7,270 bases of DNA from an uncultured Clostridia bacterium (GCA_945947715.1 CAMEYZ010000116.1:1-7270), one strand, 5' to 3'; shown: positions 1-6,112, counted from the stretch's first letter. Made by a program: numbers and translations. Notes: generated from the sequence alone by a model not told the origin.

Positions 1-201
1 ATGGCGGCGTTCTTCGTATACGAAGCGGTGGTGTTTGCAAAAACGCTGATCAGCGTGAAGAACGACGGAAAGAAAGTGATTTCCGCGGCGGACGAAGAGG
101 CGATCAAACAAAAAGCGATCGAGGAATATCTGCGCCGCGAAAAAGAAAAGGCGGAAGCGCAGAAAACGGAAGAAAAGGGAGAAGACGGCGAAAACGAATG
201 A
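1..201 (+). CDS. Hypothetical small protein or C-terminal fragment, hydrophobic start and highly charged tail
   Basis: I do not recognise this protein. The frame is open from the first base, so the ATG at position 1 may be an internal Met of a longer protein cut by the window edge; no upstream ribosome binding site can be checked. The 66 visible residues have a hydrophobic stretch (about 2-19), then a Lys/Glu-rich helical region (about 29-60) ending in a low-complexity acidic tail. This fits a small membrane-anchored protein with a cytoplasmic charged tail, but no function follows. Codon use differs from the rest of the window: 9 of 10 Ala codons are GCG and 11 of 13 Glu codons are GAA. Its stop (199-201) coincides with the point where the opposite-strand penicillin-binding protein loses homology, so this DNA may come from another genome or locus. 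The open frame and coherent composition suggest real coding sequence. Confidence 0.45.
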   Translation: MAAFFVYEAVVFAKTLISVKNDGKKVISAADEEAIKQKAIEEYLRREKEKAEAQKTEEKGEDGENE

Positions 202-403
202 GAGCATTTCCCGAAGCGTCAACGATTTCGCCCCGAGGTGCTTCGATGACCTGCGTTTCAACGGTAGTGGTGCGGGACTTCTGAAGATAGTTGTCGCCCT
301 CGACTATCTGAATTTTCATCAGACGGTACACACCTGCGCAGGCGGCAGCAATTGTGAGTATGACGAAAAAATATGCCCGAAGCTTTTCTAAAATACCTTT
401 CAT
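104..403 (-). pseudogene. Class B penicillin-binding protein (PBP2-like), N-terminal fragment broken at ~200
   Basis: The first ~69 residues look like the start of a class B penicillin-binding protein, the membrane-anchored transpeptidase of peptidoglycan synthesis. There is a short basic N-terminus, one membrane helix (about residues 11-27), then the dimerisation-domain entry with APRGEIVDASGNAL at residues 55-68, matching the usual APRGxIxDRxGxxL. The ATG at 401-403 is preceded by AAAGGA (409-414) at 5 nt. The frame-open TTG at 421 is rejected because it lies upstream of that site. After Ile69 (197-199) the frame reads only the antisense of the plus-strand ORF and stops at 104-106; nothing there resembles the family. 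Full proteins are about 550-750 residues with SxxK, SxN and KTG motifs, all absent. It lies 14 bp after the HAD gene and would be last in the operon. The break is either a chimeric assembly join or a real recombination; in the former case the gene is intact in the organism. Confidence 0.7.
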
Positions 404-408
404 GGGGA

Positions 409-414
409 TCCTTT
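409..414 (-). promoter_or_regulatory. Ribosome binding site of the penicillin-binding protein gene
   Basis: AAAGGA lies 5 nt before the ATG at 401-403, within the 14-bp gap after the HAD gene and the HAD stop region. It decides for this ATG over the upstream TTG at 419-421. Confidence 0.6.
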
Positions 415-417
415 CGT

Positions 418-1062
418 TCAAAGGAGATTTTTCAGTTCCAAAAGGGAGCGTATGGTGTACGGATAATTTTCAGCAGAGGTCTGATATCTGTCGTAAAGAA
501 CGGCGCTCATTCCTGCGGAAAGTGCGCCTCTGATATCATTTTCAAAATGGTCGCCGATGTAGACGCACTCCTTTTCAGAAGCGCCTATCATGCGGCAGGT
601 CATGCGAAATATTTCAGGGTCAGGCTTCATGGTACCCGTATCCTCGGAGATGACCACTGCCGAAAAAAATTTCCTCAGCCCGGTCCTGTCCAGCTTGATA
701 TTCTGTGTAAGAGAATATCCGTTGGTAAGCAGTGCCAGGGTATACTTCTCCTTGAGATAAATGAGGATATCCTCAGCGAAGGGTTCGCAAATGGTGAATT
801 TTTCGGAGTTTTCGTTCCATTTTGCGGACATTTCCGCTGGGCTTCCTGTAAGAGGAAATTCCTCATAAATAGTTCTGTATGTTTTTTCCTTGCAGCTGTA
901 GCCGTTGTTGTCGAGGTCTATGAGCCGCTCGCAGAAGCTGTCCAGGAGAGAAATATCCTTTAAAAAAAGCCTTCCGCAGGCTTCGGCATGTTTTTTGTAG
1001 GAGTATTTTCTGTCAGCAAGAGTATTGTCCAGATCGAATATCACAGCTTTTATATTTTCCAT
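418..1062 (-). CDS. HAD-superfamily hydrolase (subfamily IA, YjjG/phosphoglycolate phosphatase-like)
   Basis: A 214-residue soluble haloacid dehalogenase-type phosphatase. All four HAD motifs are present: motif I FDLDNTLAD with the nucleophile Asp10 and acid/base Asp12; motif II LLTNG with Thr113; motif III KPDPEIF with Lys146; motif IV YIGDHFENDIRGA with Asp171 and Asp176 for Mg2+. The region between motifs I and II (about residues 18-90) is a helical C1-type cap, as in subfamily IA. Length is normal for the family. The likely reaction is hydrolysis of a small phosphorylated metabolite; closest in style are YjjG-like nucleotidases, but substrate cannot be read from sequence. The ATG at 1060-1062 has no good Shine-Dalgarno sequence: the preceding bases are AT-rich and a hairpin (1075-1110) sits just upstream, so translation may be weak or coupled to upstream events. 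It follows the DUF4321 gene by 57 bp and precedes the penicillin-binding protein by 14 bp. Confidence 0.9.
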   Translation of the reverse strand: MENIKAVIFDLDNTLADRKYSYKKHAEACGRLFLKDISLLDSFCERLIDLDNNGYSCKEKTYRTIYEEFPLTGSPAEMSAKWNENSEKFTICEPFAEDILIYLKEKYTLALLTNGYSLTQNIKLDRTGLRKFFSAVVISEDTGTMKPDPEIFRMTCRMIGASEKECVYIGDHFENDIRGALSAGMSAVLYDRYQTSAENYPYTIRSLLELKNLL

Positions 1063-1074
1063 AAGGTTTATTCT

Positions 1075-1110
1075 CAGTGATCATCAGCGATCAGCAGAAA
1101 CTGACCACTG
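1075..1110 (-). repeat. Inverted repeat/hairpin between the DUF4321 and HAD genes
   Basis: In the minus-strand transcript CAGTGGTCA (1102-1110) can pair with TGATCACTG (1075-1083): nine pairs including one G-U, with an 18-nt loop. It occupies most of the 57-bp gap. The bases after it are not a U-run (they read AGAATAAACCTT to the HAD start codon), so it is not an intrinsic terminator. It ends 12 nt before the HAD ATG and could limit ribosome access or mark an RNA processing or stability point. The role is inference. Confidence 0.5.
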
Positions 1111-1119
1111 TAGCTTATT

Positions 1120-1392
1120 TTACAGGCTTTTGCAGGTCTTGTTGTAGATTATCAGCGCGATAATGACGCAGAGTATTTGAGCAGCATTGACGTTCAGCTC
1201 GAAGCCGAAGCTGAGCTTGAACACGATAAGATCAAGCACCAGCGGAGAGCCTGTGCCCAGCCCCACCGACATGGTGTAGGCCAGCCAGCTCAGAAACGAC
1301 ACACCTGCGCATAGCTTTCCCAGCACTGTGCCGAGTACCACCCCCGCCAGCATGAAAAACAGGAAAGCTATGGTTTTATTAATTCCCTTCAT
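1120..1392 (-). CDS. DUF4321 family small membrane protein
   Basis: A 90-residue integral membrane protein. A first helix spans about residues 8-30 (phenylalanine-, Gly- and Val-rich), a middle segment leads to the signature GSPLVLDLIVFKLSFGFEL (about 48-66), and a last helix runs about 70-85 before a short basic end. The pattern of a glycine-rich first helix, then (T/S)PLVLDL and a C-terminal helix with a short NK tail matches DUF4321 proteins, which have no established biochemical function. In Clostridia they are commonly found near maf, mreBCD and penicillin-binding protein genes, which fits the broken PBP gene two genes downstream. The ATG at 1390-1392 begins 2 bp after the HD-GYP stop. 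AAGGA at 1406-1410 is 13 nt away, longer than ideal, so translation is probably coupled to the HD-GYP gene. A role in envelope growth is inference from neighbours only. Confidence 0.85.
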   Translation of the reverse strand: MKGINKTIAFLFFMLAGVVLGTVLGKLCAGVSFLSWLAYTMSVGLGTGSPLVLDLIVFKLSFGFELNVNAAQILCVIIALIIYNKTCKSL

Positions 1393-1394
1393 TC

Positions 1395-3155
1395 TTAAAA
1401 TCCATTCCTTAATCTGCTCATGGCCCTGTCTCTTTCGGACAGAGTATCGTCCTCTGCTTCAAGAGAGCCGCCGTATTTGACCAGTATTTTTTCAATCTCG
1501 CCGCGGCTGCGCATAAAGCAGTCAACGACCTTGGGGTCGAAGGACTGTCCCGATTCCTCCATGAGTATCTGATAAGCCTTTGACGCCGAGTATGCCTTTT
1601 TGTATGAACGGGCAGAGGTCAGCGCATCGAAGAAGTCGGCCACTGCCATTATTCTTGCGCTAATAGGGATCTCCTCGCCCTTAGTGCCATAGGGATAGCC
1701 TGTACCGTTCCACTTTTCGTGGTGATAAACAGCCACCTCCTTGGCGATGCCATAGAAGCTGTCGCCCTCTATTTCCTTAAGGGTATCCTCGATGATGCGT
1801 CCTCCCTCCACGGTATGGGACTTCATTATCTCAAATTCCTCAGGGCTGAGCCTTCCGGGCTTTTTAAGTATGCTGTCTGGTATTTTTATCTTGCCGATAT
1901 CGTGAAGAGGTGCTGCCATACGGAGCTGTTCAAGATAAGTGGTGGTAATGACTCTGGGATACATGCCGCGGCTCTTCATTTCGCGGGCAAGGACCTCAAC
2001 ATATTCGCTTGTTCTGCGGACATGCTCACCGGTGATGCTATCGCGGCTCTCGACGAGTGTCGCGAAGCTGAAAATGGTCTGCTCCTGCATCTTAAGGATA
2101 CGGGTAGTCTTTTCCTTAACATCACGTTCAAGATTGCGCTGATAGTTGTTGATAAGCTCCAGATTGCGCTGCTGTTCGGTGACATCGGTAGCACGTATAA
2201 CGTAGCCGTTTATGTGTTTTTTATCCTTGTTGTCGGTTATCTTAGTGATAGAGGGGCGGTACACTCTGGAGCCCACCTCAATATCCTTAGCAGCCTTTTC
2301 GTAGAGTATTTTGTTAATATCAGGGGAAGCGTCATCAATGCGCATATCGGGCTTGGAAAAGCCCAGCTCAGGGAATATCTGCTTAGCTATCTCGTTATAT
2401 CCCTTAAGGCGCTGATGACGGTCAAGAACGATAATTCCGTCGTCTAAGGAATCAAAGACGTACTGTCTCGCAGTATCCTGAACGTCGTATATCTTGGAGC
2501 CGTAGATAAGCAGGAAGATAATAATTTCCGAAAGGAGGAAGCCCACAGGAGTATAGTCCATATCGGTATAATTATTGGCGTACAGCAGTGAAGCCGCAGT
2601 GGGGATAAGCACAGCAAAGGTGAACCCGCCCACGGTAATGATACGGTCCCTGTCATGGATAACGCTTATAACGGCAGTTATCAGCATGATAACGCTGTAG
2701 AATACCTGCATGGTCAGATAAAGCTGGTGGAAGGGTCCGCTGACGGTTATGAGAATGCTGAAGTTCCCGTCACAGCGCAGCTCCTCAGAAGCAAAGAAAA
2801 GTCCGTTCTGGCCTATGGTGAAGGCAATAATGTTGAGGATGCAGTTCACTCCGCACAGCAGAGGATACAGCACCTTAGGAGGAGAAACGCGGCAGTAGCT
2901 GAACATCATCATGAGCTGGAACAGAAAAACATGACAGCTTCCCGTAAAGGTGATCTTGGTACAGATATTCATCTCGGCCATAGTCTGACTTTGTATACCC
3001 AGCCAGCTTCCCAGCCACATCACAGCAATAAAGAAGGTCATACCCGTCATTATTTTCTGCTGTTCCGAATTTTTCTGACCCATGACCGCAGCAACGCAGG
3101 CGCAGGATATCAGAAATCCCACGGTATATATGATATATAAGATCGTATAATACAC
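1395..3155 (-). CDS. HD-GYP cyclic-dinucleotide phosphodiesterase with 7TM and PAS sensor domains
   Basis: A 586-residue membrane receptor-enzyme. Residues 1-222 hold about seven helices (roughly 5-25, 37-56, 68-88, 94-115, 146-166, 172-193, 203-221), like the 7TM sensor found on histidine kinases. A PAS-like domain follows (about 228-328, with DGIIVLD), then a signalling coiled coil (about 328-362) and a C-terminal HD-GYP domain (about 360-552). The catalytic set is complete: TGEH (His378), HDIGKIKIPD (His418, Asp419, Lys422), His447, HHEKWNGTGYP (His478, His479, GYP 486-488) and ARIMAVADFFDALTS (Asp507). This predicts an active phosphodiesterase of c-di-GMP or a related cyclic dinucleotide; which one cannot be read from sequence. 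No histidine kinase catalytic domain, GGDEF or EAL domain is present. The start is GTG (3153-3155) behind AAAGGGGG. The gene follows the U32 gene by 54 bp and is 2 bp from DUF4321, so it is co-transcribed with division and wall genes. Confidence 0.93.
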   Translation of the reverse strand: MYYTILYIIYTVGFLISCACVAAVMGQKNSEQQKIMTGMTFFIAVMWLGSWLGIQSQTMAEMNICTKITFTGSCHVFLFQLMMMFSYCRVSPPKVLYPLLCGVNCILNIIAFTIGQNGLFFASEELRCDGNFSILITVSGPFHQLYLTMQVFYSVIMLITAVISVIHDRDRIITVGGFTFAVLIPTAASLLYANNYTDMDYTPVGFLLSEIIIFLLIYGSKIYDVQDTARQYVFDSLDDGIIVLDRHQRLKGYNEIAKQIFPELGFSKPDMRIDDASPDINKILYEKAAKDIEVGSRVYRPSITKITDNKDKKHINGYVIRATDVTEQQRNLELINNYQRNLERDVKEKTTRILKMQEQTIFSFATLVESRDSITGEHVRRTSEYVEVLAREMKSRGMYPRVITTTYLEQLRMAAPLHDIGKIKIPDSILKKPGRLSPEEFEIMKSHTVEGGRIIEDTLKEIEGDSFYGIAKEVAVYHHEKWNGTGYPYGTKGEEIPISARIMAVADFFDALTSARSYKKAYSASKAYQILMEESGQSFDPKVVDCFMRSRGEIEKILVKYGGSLEAEDDTLSERDRAMSRLRNGF

Positions 3156-3161
3156 CCTTAT

Positions 3162-3169
3162 CCCCCTTT
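3162..3169 (-). promoter_or_regulatory. Ribosome binding site supporting the HD-GYP GTG start
   Basis: AAAGGGGG sits 6 nt before the GTG at 3153-3155. No ATG in frame nearby has a comparable site, and the GTG start keeps the whole first membrane helix. I see no convincing promoter in the 54-bp gap 3156-3209, so this gene probably depends on the upstream operon promoter. Confidence 0.6.
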
Positions 3170-3209
3170 CATTTTATAATGTCGTGCAAATCTGACTGTA
3201 TATATGAGC

Positions 3210-5261
3210 TCAGAGAACTCCTCTGTAATAGAGTCCTCTTGTAAAGCCGCTTTTAGGAGCTTCTCCGCTGCGGCAGCGAGCCATTGTTCTTTTTATTTCA
3301 GCTGCAGACTCTCCGGTGAAAAGGTAATCGAAGCAGTCTGCGCCGTTTATCTCGTTTATCCTATCCGCCATGTAGAGGGTATCGCAGTTAAAAATCTCAG
3401 CATATTCCCGGCGTTTTTTGTCGCAGGAGACTAAAAAGCTTCTGCCTGTGCGGTCGGTGATATGTCCGGTGCAGTTATTGCAGCCTGCTGCCTGTCTGAC
3501 GGGGCAGTTCCTTGTGAGCATCACGGGGATATTCCCGTACACAATAACGCTTATCTCCAGCATATTTCCCAAAGCGGAGATATCGTGAAGCTTCATTTCA
3601 AGGGAAGCGGTCACGCCCTTAAGACCCATATCTGCAAGCTGTGCTATGGAATAGGTATTAGCGCAGTTGAGCCGGGAGCCGCCGTAAAGCTCAAAGCCAC
3701 GTTCCCGACCAAGAGCGATGTGTGCAATATTGCTGCAGTAAAGCTTATTATACCCCTTTTCGGCCAGTCTGTCAAGAAGCTCGGCGCTGTATTTTTCGTC
3801 AAGGGTAAAGCAGGGCAGCTCGATGATGAGCCTGCTGTCGGCCTTATCGGGAGCCTCTTCTGCGGGTATTATAACAAAGTCCGCCAGCTCCAGAGCAGCT
3901 TCAAGCTGATAGCTGTGTCTTATGTGTATTCTTGTTTTCGCCTTGCCCCTCGGAGAGTAGATGTCCCCGAAATCCTCGTAATAATCGGGATATATGGCAT
4001 AATGAGGCGTATTTTTTTCAGTGATGAGCCTGTCCAGCTCAGAAACTGTATCTCTGCGAAGCTTGTTCAGCGCGGAGCAGGGAAGAATTAGTCCCTCTCC
4101 GATATCAGCGGAAAAGCATCCTAAGCTGTAGACTGTCCCGCCCAGCTTTGAAAGCTGTTTCTCGGCGTACTCCGTAGTCAGCGGACGATTCACCGCAGCT
4201 TCGGGGATATCTCCTGTTACCTCGGCGGATAAGCCCTCACATTCCCCATGAAGAACCGCAGGCGTGCTTTCGGACACGGATAGCTTCATGTCAAGCTTAT
4301 AAATAGGCTGTTCAGAGCGGTAAAGCTCCTTAAGCTCGGGAAGCACCTGAGCAGCGGCAGTAACGTCGTCCTTGCGGCGGTATCCGAACATTTCGCGGCC
4401 TGTTTTTCCGTCAAGATAGCCGTCGGTAAAGCCGCTTCTGGAGAACACGGCGCGGAGAGTTTCCATATCAGGCTCTTTTCCGTCCAGTGCAGCTCTGCAT
4501 GCAGTGACCGCAGCAGCGACGTATTCAGCCCGTTTCATTCTGCCCTCTATCTTGAAGGAGGATACTCCCGCTTCTGCGAGAGCAATAATATTTTCAATAT
4601 AGGAAAGGTCCTTCAGCGACAGGTCATATCGCTCGGAGCCGTCGTTTAGTGCATTGAAGGGCAGTCGGCAGGCCTGTGCACACTGTCCGCGATTAGCGCT
4701 TCTGGAGCCGATAGCAGCGCTCATGTAGCACTGTCCCGAAACGCACATGCATAGCGCTCCATGGACGAATACCTCGGTCTCGATGCCGGTGCTGCAAATC
4801 TCCCTTATGACCTCCAGCGGGAGCTCACGGGAGAGCACAACTCTTGAAAAGCCCATTTTAGCGGCTTCCTCTGCGCCCTTGGCGGTGTGGATTGTCATCT
4901 GAGTGGAGGCGTGTATCGGCATATCGGGGACCACGGACTTAATTATCCGTGCTGCGCCCCAGTCCTGCACTATGAGAGCATCTATGCCACATTCGGCGGA
5001 AAGCTCGGCAGCTCTTGCGAGCTCGTCGGTTTCGCTGTCGAATATCATCACGTTCATTGCCCTTTGTACCTTAACGCCTCTTAGGTGGCAGTATTTTACA
5101 GCTTCTCTTATCTCGTCGTCGGTGAAATTCCGTGCATTAGCCCGTGCGGAGAATCTTTCTCCGCCGATATAAATGGCGTCAGCGCCGCATAATACAGCAG
5201 CTGATACACTTTCAGGACCGCCTGCGGGAGCGAGAAGCTCTGTTCTGCGATGGGGTATCAC
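3210..5261 (-). CDS. Peptidase U32 family protein, RlhA/YdcP-like (probable 23S rRNA C2501 hydroxylase)
   Basis: A 683-residue cytosolic protein with the U32 barrel at the start (LLAPAGGPESVSAAV at 9-23, DAIYIGG at 28-34). The PROSITE U32 signature is intact at 163-181: E163, F165, G168-A-L-C171, G176, C178, M180, S181. Cys171, Cys178, Cys194 and Cys198 match the four-cysteine set that in this family likely binds an Fe-S cluster. Length is close to E. coli RlhA (YdcP), which hydroxylates C2501 of 23S rRNA using prephenate; relatives (TrhP) modify tRNA U34. Assignment to RlhA rather than TrhP rests on length and the extra middle and C-terminal regions. The C-terminus has another cysteine cluster (586, 594, 597, 613). 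Older annotation as a collagenase-like protease is probably misleading. Start is GTG 5259-5261, overlapping the zapA stop by 4 bp (GTGA), with a strong Shine-Dalgarno sequence. The zapA-U32 pairing is common in Firmicutes. Confidence 0.9.
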   Translation of the reverse strand: MIPHRRTELLAPAGGPESVSAAVLCGADAIYIGGERFSARANARNFTDDEIREAVKYCHLRGVKVQRAMNVMIFDSETDELARAAELSAECGIDALIVQDWGAARIIKSVVPDMPIHASTQMTIHTAKGAEEAAKMGFSRVVLSRELPLEVIREICSTGIETEVFVHGALCMCVSGQCYMSAAIGSRSANRGQCAQACRLPFNALNDGSERYDLSLKDLSYIENIIALAEAGVSSFKIEGRMKRAEYVAAAVTACRAALDGKEPDMETLRAVFSRSGFTDGYLDGKTGREMFGYRRKDDVTAAAQVLPELKELYRSEQPIYKLDMKLSVSESTPAVLHGECEGLSAEVTGDIPEAAVNRPLTTEYAEKQLSKLGGTVYSLGCFSADIGEGLILPCSALNKLRRDTVSELDRLITEKNTPHYAIYPDYYEDFGDIYSPRGKAKTRIHIRHSYQLEAALELADFVIIPAEEAPDKADSRLIIELPCFTLDEKYSAELLDRLAEKGYNKLYCSNIAHIALGRERGFELYGGSRLNCANTYSIAQLADMGLKGVTASLEMKLHDISALGNMLEISVIVYGNIPVMLTRNCPVRQAAGCNNCTGHITDRTGRSFLVSCDKKRREYAEIFNCDTLYMADRINEINGADCFDYLFTGESAAEIKRTMARCRSGEAPKSGFTRGLYYRGVL

Positions 5262-5746
5262 TTTGACTTGCTCCTTCTTGCGGCCCTGTTAGGTCTCGGA
5301 GGAGCCGCGTCGCGGGCAGGCTTTTCCTCCACAGGGATAGTCACAGCAGGAGTAACGGTGTTTTCCAGCACCAGCTGTTCAGCGTCCTCCTCGTAGAACT
5401 CGCTGTCCTCATCGGAGCTTATATTCTGTTCGGACAGCTTTTCGCGGAGCTTGTCTGCTTCCATAACGGCGCTGTCCCGGGCATCGCGGAGCTTACCCGC
5501 CTCGTCCATGTAATCTTTGAGCTGTTTTCTGAGATTATCGAGGCTGTCCTCAGATTTTTTTCTTTCCTCGTAGGCCTGGAGCGCGCAGAAAACGGCAGCA
5601 GACTGAATGCCCAGAGTGGGATGTTTTTTCAGTATCCCCTTAATCTCCCTGTCCAGCTTTGAGGAGATATCCATAACGAAGTCGGCGTCGTTATCGGTGG
5701 TAACGCTGTAATTGATGCCGCAGATGTTGATTTTCACCTTGTTCAT
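5258..5746 (-). CDS. zapA: Cell division protein ZapA, with extended C-terminal tail
   Basis: A 162-residue protein whose first ~65 residues are a ZapA domain: a beta-rich start (KVKINICGINYSV, 3-15), then the first long helix with DADFVMDISSKLDREI (20-35) and the AAVFCALQAYEE segment (50-61) preceding a heptad-rich coiled coil (about 62-108). ZapA dimers and tetramers bundle FtsZ filaments at midcell. The family is usually about 85-110 residues; here a tail of ~55 residues follows, first acidic (108-124), then Pro/Val-rich, ending basic (RPNRAARRSKSK, 151-162). The ATG at 5744-5746 is chosen because AAGAAAGGG (5757-5765) lies 10 nt upstream and the ZapA domain begins at once; the open frame continues to 5893 but codes for no family-like residues and overlaps the promoter. 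It is the first gene of the minus-strand operon and overlaps the U32 gene by 4 bp. Confidence 0.88.
   Translation of the reverse strand: MNKVKINICGINYSVTTDNDADFVMDISSKLDREIKGILKKHPTLGIQSAAVFCALQAYEERKKSEDSLDNLRKQLKDYMDEAGKLRDARDSAVMEADKLREKLSEQNISSDEDSEFYEEDAEQLVLENTVTPAVTIPVEEKPARDAAPPRPNRAARRSKSK
5271..5279 (-). promoter_or_regulatory. Ribosome binding site deciding the U32 GTG start
   Basis: AAGAAGGAG lies inside the last codons of zapA, 9 nt before the GTG at 5259-5261. Together with the GTGA stop/start overlap this indicates translational coupling, and it fixes the start at the GTG and not at a later ATG. Confidence 0.75.
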
Positions 5747-5851
5747 ATATTCAGTGCCCTTTCTTAAGAACTTGTTAGCATGTAAAGCGCAGTGCATGCG
5801 CAGATTATCTGACCTTTTTCCTTCCGAAGGACAGTACACATATTTACAGTA
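5747..5851 (-). other. Predicted 5' leader of the zapA operon, with several small dyads
   Basis: About 105 nt lie between the predicted transcription start (near 5852) and the zapA ATG. Four short inverted repeats occur in series: a CCTTCGGAAGG dyad (5820-5830), CAGATTATCTG read on the plus strand (5801-5811), a GCGCA/TGCGC stem with 5-nt loop (5787-5801) and the perfect palindrome TTCTTAAGAA (5761-5770), which overlaps the ribosome binding site. Each is weak alone; no known riboswitch pattern was recognised. Confidence 0.35.
5757..5765 (-). promoter_or_regulatory. Ribosome binding site of zapA
   Basis: AAGAAAGGG ends 10 nt before the ATG at 5744-5746. It selects this start within a longer open frame and overlaps the TTCTTAAGAA palindrome at 5761-5770. 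Confidence 0.6.
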
Positions 5852-5858
5852 TATAACC

Positions 5859-5887
5859 ATTATATCATATTTTTTAGAAAATAGCAA
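5859..5887 (-). promoter_or_regulatory. Extended -10 sigma-A type promoter for the zapA operon
   Basis: On the minus strand a perfect TATAAT (5859-5864) is preceded by TG one base upstream (TGATATAAT, extended -10) and, 17 bp away, by TTGCTA (5882-5887; 4 of 6 matches to TTGACA). Predicted start is near 5852. It is the only strong minus-strand promoter I see upstream of the six-gene train, and no terminator separates the genes. Confidence 0.7.
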
Positions 5888-6023
5888 CAACAATTTGAGG
5901 ATTTTTCAAAAAATTATAGGGAAAATGCGGATATATCCCTTCTGAAGCAAAAAAAAATCATCAGATTAGGGATTATTGCGAGAAAAAACGGCAAAAATAA
6001 CTGTATAATTGTCGCGGGGGATA
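5888..6023. other. AT-rich divergent intergenic region between the two promoters
   Basis: This 136-bp core of the 383-bp divergent spacer (5747-6129) holds no plausible gene, tRNA or repeat array. It has several A-tracts (9 A at 5949-5957, 6 A at 5983-5988, 5 A at 5993-5997), and loosely matched AGGGA/TCCCT dyads (5918-5922 with 5936-5940). A-tracts upstream of the plus-strand -35 box could help RNA polymerase binding or bend DNA; that is inference. Confidence 0.4.
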
Positions 6024-6052
6024 TTGACAAACCGCAAAAAAAGGTGTATTAT
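6024..6052 (+). promoter_or_regulatory. Near-consensus sigma-A promoter for the deacetylase-like gene
   Basis: TTGACA (6024-6029, perfect -35) is followed after exactly 17 bp by TATTAT (6047-6052, 5 of 6 matches to TATAAT). Predicted start is around 6059, giving a ~70-nt leader. An imperfect dyad, AGTAT (6061-6065) with ATACT (6078-6082), lies just downstream of the start and could be an operator, but it is too short to insist on. Confidence 0.8.
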
Positions 6053-6112
6053 TATAAGGGAGTATTATGTTACAACTATACTTTCCCGCAAATTTCCTTA
6101 CCAAATAAAATG

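Noticed and set aside
373..963. 196-codon open frame on the plus strand
   Set aside because: It is antisense to the HAD gene, which has all four family motifs; the translation shows no recognisable domain and the start has no ribosome binding site.
1719..2447. 242-codon plus-strand open frame
   Set aside because: It lies opposite the PAS and HD-GYP parts of a gene with intact catalytic motifs. Its protein looks like an antisense product with no family features.
2655..3140. 161-codon plus-strand open frame
   Set aside because: Antisense to the 7TM region of the HD-GYP gene; no domain and no supporting start signals.
1395..3155. Histidine kinase, suggested by the 7TM sensor region
   Set aside because: No phospho-acceptor H-box or ATPase domain is present; the C-terminal half is a complete HD-GYP domain.
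3462..4091. 209-codon plus-strand open frame
   Set aside because: Antisense to the U32 gene; the opposite frame is supported by the U32 signature and length match.
5747..5893. Longer zapA reading frame starting upstream at 5893
   Set aside because: The extra 49 residues do not resemble ZapA, would overlap the promoter at 5859-5887, and the ATG at 5744-5746 has its own ribosome binding site.
5901..5914. ATTTTTCAAAAAAT dyad as a possible terminator
   Set aside because: AT-only arms with a one-base loop cannot form a stable terminator hairpin, and neither flanking gene is transcribed toward it.
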